Shown one piece after another: positions 22,614 to 29,986 of a stretch of 30,763 nucleotides of DNA (positions are counted from its first letter, which is position 1; each line of letters starts with the position of its first letter). Origin of the DNA: Paracoccaceae bacterium (GTDB lineage Bacteria > Pseudomonadota > Alphaproteobacteria > Rhodobacterales > Rhodobacteraceae); the NCBI GenBank assembly GCA_021767525.1, contig JAASTF010000004.1:1-30763 (forward strand), given 5' to 3'. The notes beneath the pieces are model-generated. The model ran no database searches. It saw only the letters and a program-made list of their open reading frames with translations, and was not told where the DNA came from. The position numbers and the translations under genes are program-made.

Positions 22614-24188
22614 ATGATCCCCATCACCCCGCCAAAGCCCGACAACCCGCCCACCGAAACGGTGAACGACATGATCCGCGCCAGCGCCGCGGCCAACCCC
22701 GACCGGCTGGCGGTGGTTTGCGGCGACACCACGCGCAGTTGGGCCGCGTTCGACGCAAGGGTGAACAAGGTGGCCAACGCGCTGATCGGCATGGGCGTGC
22801 AAAAGGGGGATCGCGTGGCGGTTTTGTCGCCGAACTCGGTCGCCTATGCCGAGCTGTTCATCGGCGCCTTGCGCGCGGGTGCGGTGATTACGCCGCTTTC
22901 CACGCTGGCCGCGTCCGAGGCGTTGGAAAAGATGTTGAAGGATTGCGGCGCCAAGCTGTTTTTCCTGGCCGATCAATACCGCGATCTGGCCGCGCCCTTC
23001 CTGGATGCGATACCGGCGAAAACCATCGCCATCGATTTTGAAGGGGGTTTGCCCACCTATGAAACCCTGCTGGCCGATGCGCCCGACAGCGACCCGGGCG
23101 TGCCCGTTGGGTTGGATGACCCGTGCAACCTGATCTATTCGTCGGGCACCACCGGCACGCCCAAGGGCATCCTGCATAACCACTGGATGCGCGCGGCACA
23201 GATGGCGCGGGTCGGGCCCAATGGATATGCCGATGACGATGCGCGCACGCTGATCTCAACGCCGCTTTATTCCAACACCACCATCGTCTGTTTCCTGCCC
23301 GCGCTGGTGGGCGGCGGCACCGTTTACCTGATGCCGAAATTCGACGCGCGCCGTTACCTGGAGCTGGCGCAGAAATACCGCATCACCCACACGATGCTGG
23401 TGCCGGTCCAATACAAGCGCATCATGGATGTGCCCGATTTCGACGATTTCGACCTGTCGTCGATGCGCTGCAAGTTTTCGACCTCGGCGCCTTTGCGCGC
23501 AGATGTAAAGCGGGACGTGCTGGCGCGCTTTCCCGGCAAGCTGATGGAGTATTACGGCCTGACCGAGGGCGGCGGCGTGACCGTTCTGGCCGCGCATGAG
23601 CGGCCCGACAAGCTGCACACGGTGGGCGCGCCCGCCGATTACTCCGACATCCGCATCATCGACCCCGACGGCAACGAGCTGCCCCAGGGCCAGCTGGGCG
23701 AGATCGTGGGCCGCTCGCCCACGATGATGACGGGGTATTTCGGGCGCGATGACCTGACGGCCGACTATATCTGGACCGACAAGACCGGCACGCAGTTCTT
23801 CCGGTCGGGCGATATGGGGTCGTTCGACGAGGACGGGTTCCTGGTGCTGTCCGACCGCAAGAAGGACATGATCATTTCCGGCGGGCTGAACATCTTTGCC
23901 AACGACCTGGAATTGGTGTTGCTGGATGACGCGGACGTGGTGGATGCCGCGGTGATCGGTGTGCCCTCGGACGAGTGGGGGGAAACGCCGCTGGGGCTGG
24001 TCGTGCTGCGTGCCGGGGCCACGCGCAGCGCCGACGATATCCGCGACGCGGCGAACAAGCGGCTGGGCAAAAGCCACCGCCTGTCAGCCGTCGAAATCCG
24101 CGACGAGCTGCCGCGCAGTTCCATCGGGAAGATCCTGAAACGCGAATTGCGCCAACCCTATTGGGAGGCAGCGGGCCGCCAGATCTGA
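22614..24188 (+). CDS. AMP-forming acyl-CoA ligase (ANL superfamily)
   Basis: This 524-residue protein should adenylate a carboxylate and transfer it to CoA. Core motifs are IYSSGTTGTPKG (174-185, P-loop), YGLTEGGGV, FRSGDMGSFDEDGF, LSDRKKDMIISGGLNIFAND (hinge and A8), and PRSSIGKILKREL near the C-terminus, with Lys506 the adenylation lysine. The ATG at 22614 follows AGGAGGAGG. It is the last gene of the plus-strand unit and ends 7 bases before the convergent aroQ stop. It resembles medium-chain or aromatic acid ligases in general layout. Substrate assignment from sequence is not safe. Confidence 0.94.
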   Translation: MIPITPPKPDNPPTETVNDMIRASAAANPDRLAVVCGDTTRSWAAFDARVNKVANALIGMGVQKGDRVAVLSPNSVAYAELFIGALRAGAVITPLSTLAASEALEKMLKDCGAKLFFLADQYRDLAAPFLDAIPAKTIAIDFEGGLPTYETLLADAPDSDPGVPVGLDDPCNLIYSSGTTGTPKGILHNHWMRAAQMARVGPNGYADDDARTLISTPLYSNTTIVCFLPALVGGGTVYLMPKFDARRYLELAQKYRITHTMLVPVQYKRIMDVPDFDDFDLSSMRCKFSTSAPLRADVKRDVLARFPGKLMEYYGLTEGGGVTVLAAHERPDKLHTVGAPADYSDIRIIDPDGNELPQGQLGEIVGRSPTMMTGYFGRDDLTADYIWTDKTGTQFFRSGDMGSFDEDGFLVLSDRKKDMIISGGLNIFANDLELVLLDDADVVDAAVIGVPSDEWGETPLGLVVLRAGATRSADDIRDAANKRLGKSHRLSAVEIRDELPRSSIGKILKRELRQPYWEAAGRQI

Positions 24189-24195
24189 GGCCCGC

Positions 24196-24633
24196 CTATC
24201 CCAGCATATGCGCGATCTGCCGCAGCGCCAGCAGATAGCCATGCGTGCCGCAGCCGGCGATCACCCCGTCGGCGCGGGCCGAGACATAGGAATGGTGGCG
24301 AAACGACTCGCGCCGATGGATGTTCGAGATATGCACCTCGATCACCGGGCCGTCGAACACCGACAGCGCGTCGAGGATCGCCACAGATGTATGCGTATAG
24401 GCTGCCGGATTGATGACGATGGCATCTGCGGTGCCACGCGCCTCTTGTATCCAGGTAACAAGTTGGCCCTCGTGGTTGCTTTGCTGGAAATCCAGGGTCA
24501 GCGAAAGCTCGGCCGCCAGGGCGGCGCAGGCCGCTTCGACATCGTCCAGCGTTTCCGCGCCATAGATTTCAGGCTCACGCGTGCCCAGCAGGTTCAGGTT
24601 CGGCCCGTTCAGGACCAGGATTTTCCGGCTCAT
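24196..24633 (-). CDS. aroQ: type II 3-dehydroquinate dehydratase
   Basis: AroQ converts 3-dehydroquinate to 3-dehydroshikimate by anti elimination in the shikimate pathway (or the reverse in quinate catabolism). The 145-residue size is standard. Motifs: KILVLNGPNLNLLGTREPEIYG (4-25, with catalytic Tyr24), SNHEGQLV (52-59), NPAAYTHTSVAI (75-86), EVHISNIHRRESFRHHS (99-115, catalytic His101) and the final GCGTHGY. An ATG nine bases upstream is also in frame, but AGGGG is too close to it and better placed for the ATG at 24633. It lies 80 bases downstream of the hybrid kinase gene; a 5-bp GC hairpin at 24660-24673 is in the gap. Confidence 0.96.
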   Translation of the reverse strand: MSRKILVLNGPNLNLLGTREPEIYGAETLDDVEAACAALAAELSLTLDFQQSNHEGQLVTWIQEARGTADAIVINPAAYTHTSVAILDALSVFDGPVIEVHISNIHRRESFRHHSYVSARADGVIAGCGTHGYLLALRQIAHMLG

Positions 24634-24659
24634 TCTGCCCATGCCCCTATCATGTGATG

Positions 24660-24673
24660 CCCGGTTGACCGGG
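24660..24673 (-). other. short hairpin between hybrid kinase gene and aroQ
   Basis: CCCGG (24660-24664) and CCGGG (24669-24673) pair around a TTGA loop. No T-run follows on the minus strand. It may mark the 3' end of the kinase message, but this is weak evidence. Confidence 0.25.
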
Positions 24674-24713
24674 TTGGCGCAGTATCGGGCGTTCGGTCGA
24701 CCCTGTCGAGAGG

Positions 24714-27302
24714 TCAGGCCTCGGCCATGACGTTAACCATTTTCTGGCGTGTGTCGGCCCAGATCGGTGCAAGCTCGGCCAGCCCTTCGTGAAAGGCCTC
24801 TTCTTTGCCCGATTTACCCAGGGCTTCCAATTGCCCAAGCCGCGCATGCAGGGCCGATGCACCCAGAACCGCGGCCGAGCCGGCGATCTTGTGCAAGCGG
24901 GGCACGAGGTCAAGAACGGGTGCTGGGGCGCCCTTGCCGATGTCGTCAAGCGTTGTATCGGTTTCGCGAATGAACCGGTGCAAAAGCTGCTCGGCCGCTT
25001 CCGCGCCAAGGTCTTGCATCAACTCCCGCAGACGCGCCTGATCGATCGGGCCGGTTTCGGCGGAGGTTTGCGGCGCTTGGGCAGGCGGCGTGGTGCCGGG
25101 CTTGTCCAGATCAGCCTTGTCCACGCAATGCTGCGCCAGCTTGATCAGCATCTGCGCCCGCTCGATCGGTTTGCCGATGGTGTCGGTCATGCCCGCGTCG
25201 CGGAAGGCGCGTATCTCATCTGGCAGCGCGTGGGCGGTGACCGCGAAAATCGGCACCTGCGCCGATGGTCCCTGCCCATCGCGGATCAGGCGCGTGGCCT
25301 GAACCCCGTCCATCACCGGCATGCTGATATCCATCAGGATGGCATCGAACCGGCGGGACTGGGCCAGGTGCACACCCTCTTCGCCATTCAGCGCCTCGGT
25401 CACCCGGTGGCCGCTTGCGCGCAGCATATCCCGCAGCACCACCCGGTTGATCTGGTTGTCCTCGACGATCAGCACGTCAAGCGGGGTGCTGTTTGCGGTG
25501 TGCGGCGCATCCTGCTCGCTGGCTGCCGGCGCTGTGGCCCGCTGCAACGGCAGACGCACCCAGAAAATGCTGCCTTCGCCCTCGATACTGTCGACGCCGA
25601 TTTCACCGCCCATCGCCTGGGTCAGCCGGCGCGAGATGCCCAGGCCAAGCCCGGTGCCGGTGTTCGAGCGGCCATAAGTCCCGTCAAGCGTTTCGAAATC
25701 GCCGAAAATCCTTTCAAGATCGGCGTCGGCGATCCCGATACCAGTGTCGATCACGCGGAATTCCAACGTTTCGCCACCCTTGTCGGTCAGAACCTCGCAT
25801 TCCAGGGAAATCGCGCCGTTGCGGGTGAACTTGATCGCGTTGCTCAGCAGGTTCAGCAGAACCTGACGCAGGCGCACCGGGTCGCCCATCATGGCGGGCA
25901 CCGGGTCGGATAGCCAGGCATAGCTCAGATCATTCTGGTTGGCTGCGGCGACGTTGCGCTGGCCCTCGATCAACTCGGACAAAAGCGGGTCGAGCGCAAA
26001 GCTGGTATTGGCGATCAGCACCTTACCGGCCTCGAACTTCGACAGCTCGAGCACGTCGTTCACATGATGCATCAGCAACTGCCCCGAGGCCTCCATGTTC
26101 GACACGTAATTCGCCTGACGCTGGTCCAGGGCGGTGTCGCGCAGCAGGCTGAGCGTGCCCAGCAACCCGTTCAAGGGCGTGCGCATCTCGTGGCTCATGA
26201 CGGCAAGGAATTCGGCCTTGGCACGTTGACCGGCCAGCGCCTTGTCGCGGGCATCCACCAGGGCCCGTTCGGCCTGCCGACGGTCGGTGATATCGCGCAC
26301 GAAGGCCACGAAAACCGACTCGTCGCGCACGGCAATGCGGTCGACCGACAGTTCGACGGGGAACCGCTCGCCCGATTTGCGCCGCGCGGTCAACTCCATG
26401 CGCCCCGCGCCCAAGACGTCGGATTGCCCGGTCAGTTCATAAATCTGCAATTCTCGCTCGAAGGCGGGTTTGCGGTCTTCCGGCACCACCAGCGCGGCCA
26501 GATTGGCGCCCAGAGCCTCGTCGGCGGTGTAGCCAAAGATCGTTTCGGCGGCGGCGTTGTAGGCCCCGATCCGCCCCTTGCCATCGAACACCAGCACCGC
26601 GTCCAGCGACGTTTCAAGGATCTTGTGCAGGCGCAAGGCGGTTTCGCGCTGTTCCTCGGCCTGGTCCTGCGCGCGCCGCGAAAGACGCAACAGAACGACC
26701 GAAAAGACCGAGAGGATCAGCACAAGGCTGACCGCCGTGGCAGCCATGCGGTAAAGCGTGCGGCTGATGGCGCTGCGGTCGTTTTCGGCCTGACGCGCCG
26801 CGTTCAGCGCCGAAAGGCGCGAAAGGTCCGAGAACTCCGTCAGCAGCGGTTGTGCCCTTGCGGCGATCATCGGCGCCGCCGCAACCAGCGCGGCATCGCC
26901 CCTGCCTTCCAAGGCGTCAAGGTCGGTGGTCAGCGTGGCCGCATCCTCGATCGCTTGCGCCGTGCGCGTGCCTGTCGCCGCCCCCTCTGCCGCAGGGGAC
27001 GCGATCAGCGCGTCGAGCGCGACACGGGCCTCGGCCACGCGCGCGCGCAGTGCCTCGGCGCGGTCCGTTCCCGCTGCATCCGCCGCACCCAAAAGCGCAC
27101 TCAGCGCCAGTTCTGCACGGGTTGAACTCCACTGGCTCTGCGCGCGATCCGCCGCCAGTGACACCTCGCCAAGGCGGCGCTCGACATCCAGCGACAGCCC
27201 AATCGCTGCCACCATTGCCAGGATCAGACCGGCCAGAACGGCCATATGCTTGGTATGCGCGCGCGTGCCCGTCGTGTCTGGTGAAGAAAGGATACGATTC
27301 AT
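24714..27302 (-). CDS. hybrid sensor histidine kinase (PAS-HisKA-HATPase-REC-Hpt)
   Basis: This 862-residue membrane kinase has TM1 at about 20-38, a periplasmic helical region to about 185, and TM2 at about 186-206. A PAS domain follows (ILETSLDAVLVFDGKGRIG from 228). HisKA carries His371 in VMSHEMRTPLNG. HATPase has LLNLLSNAIKFT (482-493), VIDTGIGIA and GTGLGLGISRRL (549-560). A receiver (LIVEDNQINR from 611) holds phospho-Asp658 in DAILMDISMPVMDG and a conserved Lys711. A C-terminal Hpt has His804 in LHKIAGSAAVLGA. This supports a His371-Asp658-His804 phosphorelay ending on a separate regulator. The ATG at 27302 places TM1 properly; a longer open frame reaches into the intergenic region and is not favoured. 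The divergent LuxR-type regulator is the obvious partner. Confidence 0.94.
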   Translation of the reverse strand: MNRILSSPDTTGTRAHTKHMAVLAGLILAMVAAIGLSLDVERRLGEVSLAADRAQSQWSSTRAELALSALLGAADAAGTDRAEALRARVAEARVALDALIASPAAEGAATGTRTAQAIEDAATLTTDLDALEGRGDAALVAAAPMIAARAQPLLTEFSDLSRLSALNAARQAENDRSAISRTLYRMAATAVSLVLILSVFSVVLLRLSRRAQDQAEEQRETALRLHKILETSLDAVLVFDGKGRIGAYNAAAETIFGYTADEALGANLAALVVPEDRKPAFERELQIYELTGQSDVLGAGRMELTARRKSGERFPVELSVDRIAVRDESVFVAFVRDITDRRQAERALVDARDKALAGQRAKAEFLAVMSHEMRTPLNGLLGTLSLLRDTALDQRQANYVSNMEASGQLLMHHVNDVLELSKFEAGKVLIANTSFALDPLLSELIEGQRNVAAANQNDLSYAWLSDPVPAMMGDPVRLRQVLLNLLSNAIKFTRNGAISLECEVLTDKGGETLEFRVIDTGIGIADADLERIFGDFETLDGTYGRSNTGTGLGLGISRRLTQAMGGEIGVDSIEGEGSIFWVRLPLQRATAPAASEQDAPHTANSTPLDVLIVEDNQINRVVLRDMLRASGHRVTEALNGEEGVHLAQSRRFDAILMDISMPVMDGVQATRLIRDGQGPSAQVPIFAVTAHALPDEIRAFRDAGMTDTIGKPIERAQMLIKLAQHCVDKADLDKPGTTPPAQAPQTSAETGPIDQARLRELMQDLGAEAAEQLLHRFIRETDTTLDDIGKGAPAPVLDLVPRLHKIAGSAAVLGASALHARLGQLEALGKSGKEEAFHEGLAELAPIWADTRQKMVNVMAEA

Positions 27303-27474
27303 AAGAATATGCCTGTTACATGACTGCCGTGGCGCTTTACCCCCTGTCGCCGACCGGCCCGAGGGCAGGGCGGTCTTGGCGACGGCAACCTTGATCACGT
27401 CGATCCGTGGGTCGGTCCACGCGGGCGTGGGCCTTTTCGTTTTTCTCGCCCTCACTCTACTGCAAGTCGTATGC

Positions 27475-27520
27475 CCTACCGATATTGGCATTTGGATAGG
27501 CACCTACCCGTTCGGATAGG
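27475..27520. promoter_or_regulatory. candidate operator array of CCTACC / GGATAGG boxes
   Basis: CCTACC occurs at 27475-27480 and 27503-27508; GGATAGG occurs at 27494-27500 and 27514-27520, exactly 20 bases apart. The last pair forms CCTACCCGTTCGGATAGG (27503-27520), a palindrome matching at 7 of 9 positions per arm. Helical phasing and location between divergent kinase and regulator genes fit binding by the LuxR-type response regulator. No known consensus was matched. Confidence 0.5.
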
Positions 27521-27606
27521 CTTTTCAGACCCTTTGGCCCAATCCCCATGAAAAGCGCCAGAATTCGCCACAAGATTGCCACGACAAGCGGCTAGGTTGA
27601 GTGAAA

Positions 27607-27640
27607 GGCATGGCGCCGCTTTCGAAATGTGCGCCGTGCC
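27607..27640 (+). other. 10-bp inverted repeat upstream of the response regulator
   Basis: GGCATGGCGC (27607-27616) and GCGCCGTGCC (27631-27640) pair over ten positions, one as G-U in RNA. The 14-base loop contains the palindrome TTTCGAAA (27620-27627). It lies 66 bases before the ATG and may be a leader hairpin or a protein-binding site. Its right arm shares CCGTGCCAG with 27686-27694. Confidence 0.5.
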
Positions 27641-27668
27641 AGCGGATTGGAAATGGCTAAGACAAAAC

Positions 27669-27692
27669 GGCACGTCCCCGAATGACCGTGCC
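27669..27692 (+). other. leader hairpin adjoining the ribosome site of the response regulator
   Basis: GGCACG (27669-27674) and CGTGCC (27687-27692) form a 6-bp stem with a 12-base loop ending directly before the AGAGGG ribosome site at 27693-27698. GGCACG could equally pair with the CGTGCC at 27635-27640, so two exclusive folds are possible. Role is inferred only. Confidence 0.4.
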
Positions 27693-27705
27693 AGAGGGCA
27701 GTAGA

Positions 27706-28320
27706 ATGAAAATCCTGATCGCGGACGACCACGATTTGTTGCGTGACACGCTGGTGATGTTTCTCGAATCCCAAGGCGATATCCAAACCGTTTGCGCCAA
27801 GGATCTTGGCGAGGCGCAGGACATCTTGAAAAACGATGATGCGTTCGACCTTGTGTTGCTGGATTTCAACATGCCCGGCATGAACGGGCTGTCCGGGATG
27901 GATGCGGTGATGAAGGCCTATCCGCACATCAACGTCGCACTGATGTCGGGTGTGGCCACCAAGTCGGTCGCCGAAAAGGCGCTGGCCGAAGGGGCCTCGG
28001 GCTTTCTGCCTAAAACACTGTCGGCAAAGTCGCTTGTGAATGCCGTGAAATTCATGGCGATGGGCGAGCAGTATGCCCCGTTGGACTTCATGACCGCCGA
28101 AGAAGAAGCCCCGCAAAACGAGATGGCCGAAAAGCTGTCGCGCCGCGAACTGCAGGTGCTCGAAGGGCTGACCCAAGGCAAATCCAACAAGGAAATCGCC
28201 CGCGATCTGGACGTTCAGGAGCCAACGGTCAAGCTGCACATGAAAACGCTATATCGCAAGATCGGCGCATCCAATCGTACACAGGCCGCGCTGCTGGCGC
28301 GCGATGCGGGCCTTTTCTGA
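27706..28320 (+). CDS. LuxR/NarL-family response regulator
   Basis: This 204-residue two-component regulator has a receiver domain at 1-120, with acidic pair Asp7-Asp8 in IADDHD, phospho-acceptor Asp53 in LVLLDFNMPGMNG, and Lys103 in FLPKT. A LuxR-type HTH fills about 138-200 (LSRRELQVLEGLTQGKSNKE, then EPTVKLHMKTLYRKIGA). Two in-frame ATGs exist; the one at 27706 is preferred because AGAGGG lies 7 bases upstream and the receiver begins at once, while the ATG at 27682 would add eight residues. It is divergent from the hybrid kinase, whose Hpt domain likely phosphorylates it. The target genes are unknown and need not be local. Confidence 0.94.
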   Translation: MKILIADDHDLLRDTLVMFLESQGDIQTVCAKDLGEAQDILKNDDAFDLVLLDFNMPGMNGLSGMDAVMKAYPHINVALMSGVATKSVAEKALAEGASGFLPKTLSAKSLVNAVKFMAMGEQYAPLDFMTAEEEAPQNEMAEKLSRRELQVLEGLTQGKSNKEIARDLDVQEPTVKLHMKTLYRKIGASNRTQAALLARDAGLF

Positions 28321-28353
28321 TCTTCATCTTGCCCTGAAAACTCCGGGGGTGAA

Positions 28354-28411
28354 TGGGCCGCAGGCCCAGAGGGGGCAGAGCCCCCTGCCCCGGCGACGCG
28401 CCGCAGGCGCG
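28354..28411. repeat. cluster of three short tri-loop hairpins
   Basis: Three successive inverted repeats with 3-base loops: TGGGCC-GCA-GGCCCA (28354-28368), AGGGGGC-AGA-GCCCCCT (28370-28386) and CGCGCC-GCA-GGCGCG (28397-28411). They fill the gap between convergent ends of the response regulator and msrA genes. There is no T-run in either direction. A bidirectional message end or a dispersed REP-like element is possible. Confidence 0.6.
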
Positions 28412-28424
28412 GCGCAAACCCTGC

Positions 28425-28934
28425 CTATTCGGCGGCGTCCCGCCTGGGCAGTACCCAGTCAGGCCGCGGGAAGTGGCAGGTATAGCCATTTGGAAACCGC
28501 TCCAGGTAATCCTGATGCTCGGGCTCGGCCTCCCAGAAATCGCCCACGGGTTCCACCTCGGTCACAACCTTGCCCGGCCACAGGCCAGATGCCTCCACGT
28601 CCTTGATGGTGTTCAGCGCCTCGGCCTTCTGCGCGTCGTCCACGTAATATATCGCGCTGCGATAGCTCAGGCCGATATCGTTGCCCTGACGGTTCAGCGT
28701 GGTCGGATCGTGAATCTGGAAAAAATATTCCAGGATGCGGCGATAGCTGATCTTGGCCGGATCAAAGATGATCTCGATCCCCTCGGCATGGGTGCCATGA
28801 TTGCGATAGGTGGCATTGGGCACGTCCCCGCCCGTATATCCAACGCGGGTGCGCAAAACGCCAGGCAGCTTGCGGATCAGGTCCTGCATCCCCCAGAAAC
28901 AGCCCCCCGCCAAAACGGCGCGTTCTTCGGTCAT
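28425..28934 (-). CDS. msrA: peptide-methionine (S)-S-oxide reductase
   Basis: MsrA reduces the S-form of methionine sulfoxide in proteins and free methionine. The 169-residue protein starts with MTEERAVLAGGCFWGMQ; Cys12 of GCFWG is the catalytic cysteine. GVLRTRVGYTGGDVPNATY, HAEGIEIIFDP and EYFFQIHDPTTLNRQGNDIG-type blocks follow. The C-terminus is short, ending PRPDWVLPRRDAAE. The ATG at 28934 has GGAGG upstream and overlaps the msrB stop by four bases (ATGA at 28931-28934), giving translational coupling. No signal peptide is seen, so the enzyme is cytoplasmic. Confidence 0.96.
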   Translation of the reverse strand: MTEERAVLAGGCFWGMQDLIRKLPGVLRTRVGYTGGDVPNATYRNHGTHAEGIEIIFDPAKISYRRILEYFFQIHDPTTLNRQGNDIGLSYRSAIYYVDDAQKAEALNTIKDVEASGLWPGKVVTEVEPVGDFWEAEPEHQDYLERFPNGYTCHFPRPDWVLPRRDAAE

Positions 28935-29380
28935 GTCACGTCCTCCACTTGGTCGATATATTTGCCATAACCTTCGGCTTCCATGTCGTCGCGATGGATA
29001 AAACGCAGGCTGGCCGAGTTGATGCAATAGCGCAAGCCGCCCCGGTCGCGCGGCCCGTCGGGAAACACGTGGCCCAGATGGCTGTCGCCGTGTCGCGAAC
29101 GCACTTCGACCCGCACCATGCCGTGGCTGGTGTCTGTCAGTTCGACCACGTTACCGGGTTCGATCGGCTTGACGAAGCTGGGCCAGCCGCAACCGGATTC
29201 ATACTTGGCAGCGCTGGCGAAAAGCGGCTCTCCCGATACGATGTCGACGTAGATGCCCGGTTCCTTGTTGTCCAGGTATTTACCCGTGCCCGGCCGTTCG
29301 GTGCCGTTTTCCTGCGTGACCCAGAATTCTTCCGGGCTGAGTGCGGCGATGGCGTCGGGCGATTTTTCGTATGTCGTCAT
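28931..29380 (-). CDS. msrB: peptide-methionine (R)-S-oxide reductase, zinc-less form
   Basis: MsrB reduces the R-form of methionine sulfoxide and complements MsrA. The 149-residue protein has LSPEEFWVTQENGTERPGTG, SGCGWPSFVKPI and RSRHGDSHLGHVFPDGP; the catalytic cysteine is in GGLRYCINSASLRF. The two CxxC pairs that bind zinc in E. coli MsrB are missing: the first position reads GIYVDIVSGEPLF, the second SRHGDSH. The start at 29380 follows GGAAGAGG. It precedes and overlaps msrA, forming an oxidative-repair pair. Confidence 0.95.
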   Translation of the reverse strand: MTTYEKSPDAIAALSPEEFWVTQENGTERPGTGKYLDNKEPGIYVDIVSGEPLFASAAKYESGCGWPSFVKPIEPGNVVELTDTSHGMVRVEVRSRHGDSHLGHVFPDGPRDRGGLRYCINSASLRFIHRDDMEAEGYGKYIDQVEDVT

Positions 29381-29467
29381 TCCGGCCTCTTCCGTTCCTG
29401 TTCGCACCGTTCAAGATGGGGCGCGCGCGTGAAATTCAAAGGGGTATCGCGCAGGGGTGATCGCAGA

Positions 29468-29983
29468 TCAGCCGTTGCGATAATGCCTGAATTCGGGCGG
29501 GCGCACCTTGATTGCCCAGGCCATCTGCGCGTCGCTTTCGATGGCGCAGGGCCGCACTTGGCGCAACCGCGCCAGCGCGGCGGCGGGGTCTTCGCCCGCT
29601 TCGCACATCAGACGCAGCGCGATCATGCCCGACCGGCCACAGCCGGCCTTGCAATGCACCAGAACCCGCCCGCCGCCGCGCAAAGCGCCCAGGGCGATGC
29701 GGCTGATTTCGGGCCAGCGGTCGCTTGCGGTGTCGTCGGGCGTGCCCATGTCGTCGATCGGCAGGTGAAACCAGCGGCTGCCGCTGTCCTGCATGGCCTG
29801 GCCCAGCCCCTCGGCACCGCCTTCGACAAGTTCGACCTTGGTGACAAGCGTCAGCACCAGCGCCGGCTGCCATTCGCGCATGTGTTCGACATCTTCGGCA
29901 TAGGCGCCGTCACCGCCCGGCAGCGGGCAGATGGCCAGGATACCCCCCGCCACCGGCAGCGCATGGATGACCATCTGGCTCAT
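29468..29983 (-). CDS. protein-tyrosine/dual-specificity phosphatase-like protein
   Basis: The 171-residue protein carries the cysteine-phosphatase signature HCKAGCGRSG (110-119), with Cys111 the nucleophile and Arg117 the phosphate binder. HLPIDDMGTPDD (73-84) offers Asp77 or Asp78 as general acid. This architecture is typical of small dual-specificity or atypical phosphatases related to cyclin-dependent kinase inhibitor 3-like proteins. No signal peptide or membrane segment is present. It starts 3 bases after the metallopeptidase stop and ends 87 bases before msrB, so the four genes may be co-transcribed. The substrate (protein, lipid or nucleotide) is not predictable. Confidence 0.88.
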   Translation of the reverse strand: MSQMVIHALPVAGGILAICPLPGGDGAYAEDVEHMREWQPALVLTLVTKVELVEGGAEGLGQAMQDSGSRWFHLPIDDMGTPDDTASDRWPEISRIALGALRGGGRVLVHCKAGCGRSGMIALRLMCEAGEDPAAALARLRQVRPCAIESDAQMAWAIKVRPPEFRHYRNG

Positions 29984-29986
29984 CGG

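Larger units (their letters stand above)
27303..27705. other. 403-base divergent regulatory region between hybrid kinase and response regulator genes
   Basis: No gene is supported here. The central part (27440-27540) is the least GC-rich of the region and holds CCTACC/GGATAGG boxes that look like regulator sites. The half nearest the response regulator contains two inverted repeats listed separately. Both promoters must lie here, but no clear -35/-10 pair stands out. Confidence 0.6.

Noticed and set aside
21513..23183. A 556-codon minus-strand frame
   Set aside because: It lies opposite the synthetase, hot-dog and ligase genes, which have motifs, ribosome sites and coupled starts.
9434..24188. 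The catabolic island as a recently transferred mobile element
   Set aside because: No integrase, transposase, tRNA attachment site or terminal repeats are seen, and base composition looks like the flanks. It may be old accessory DNA, but the sequence gives no sign of transfer.
27303..27503. A 67-residue N-terminal extension of the hybrid kinase
   Set aside because: The extra residues are Lys/Arg/Thr-rich without a fold signal, and would put the first membrane helix far from the N-terminus; the ATG at 27302 is preferred.
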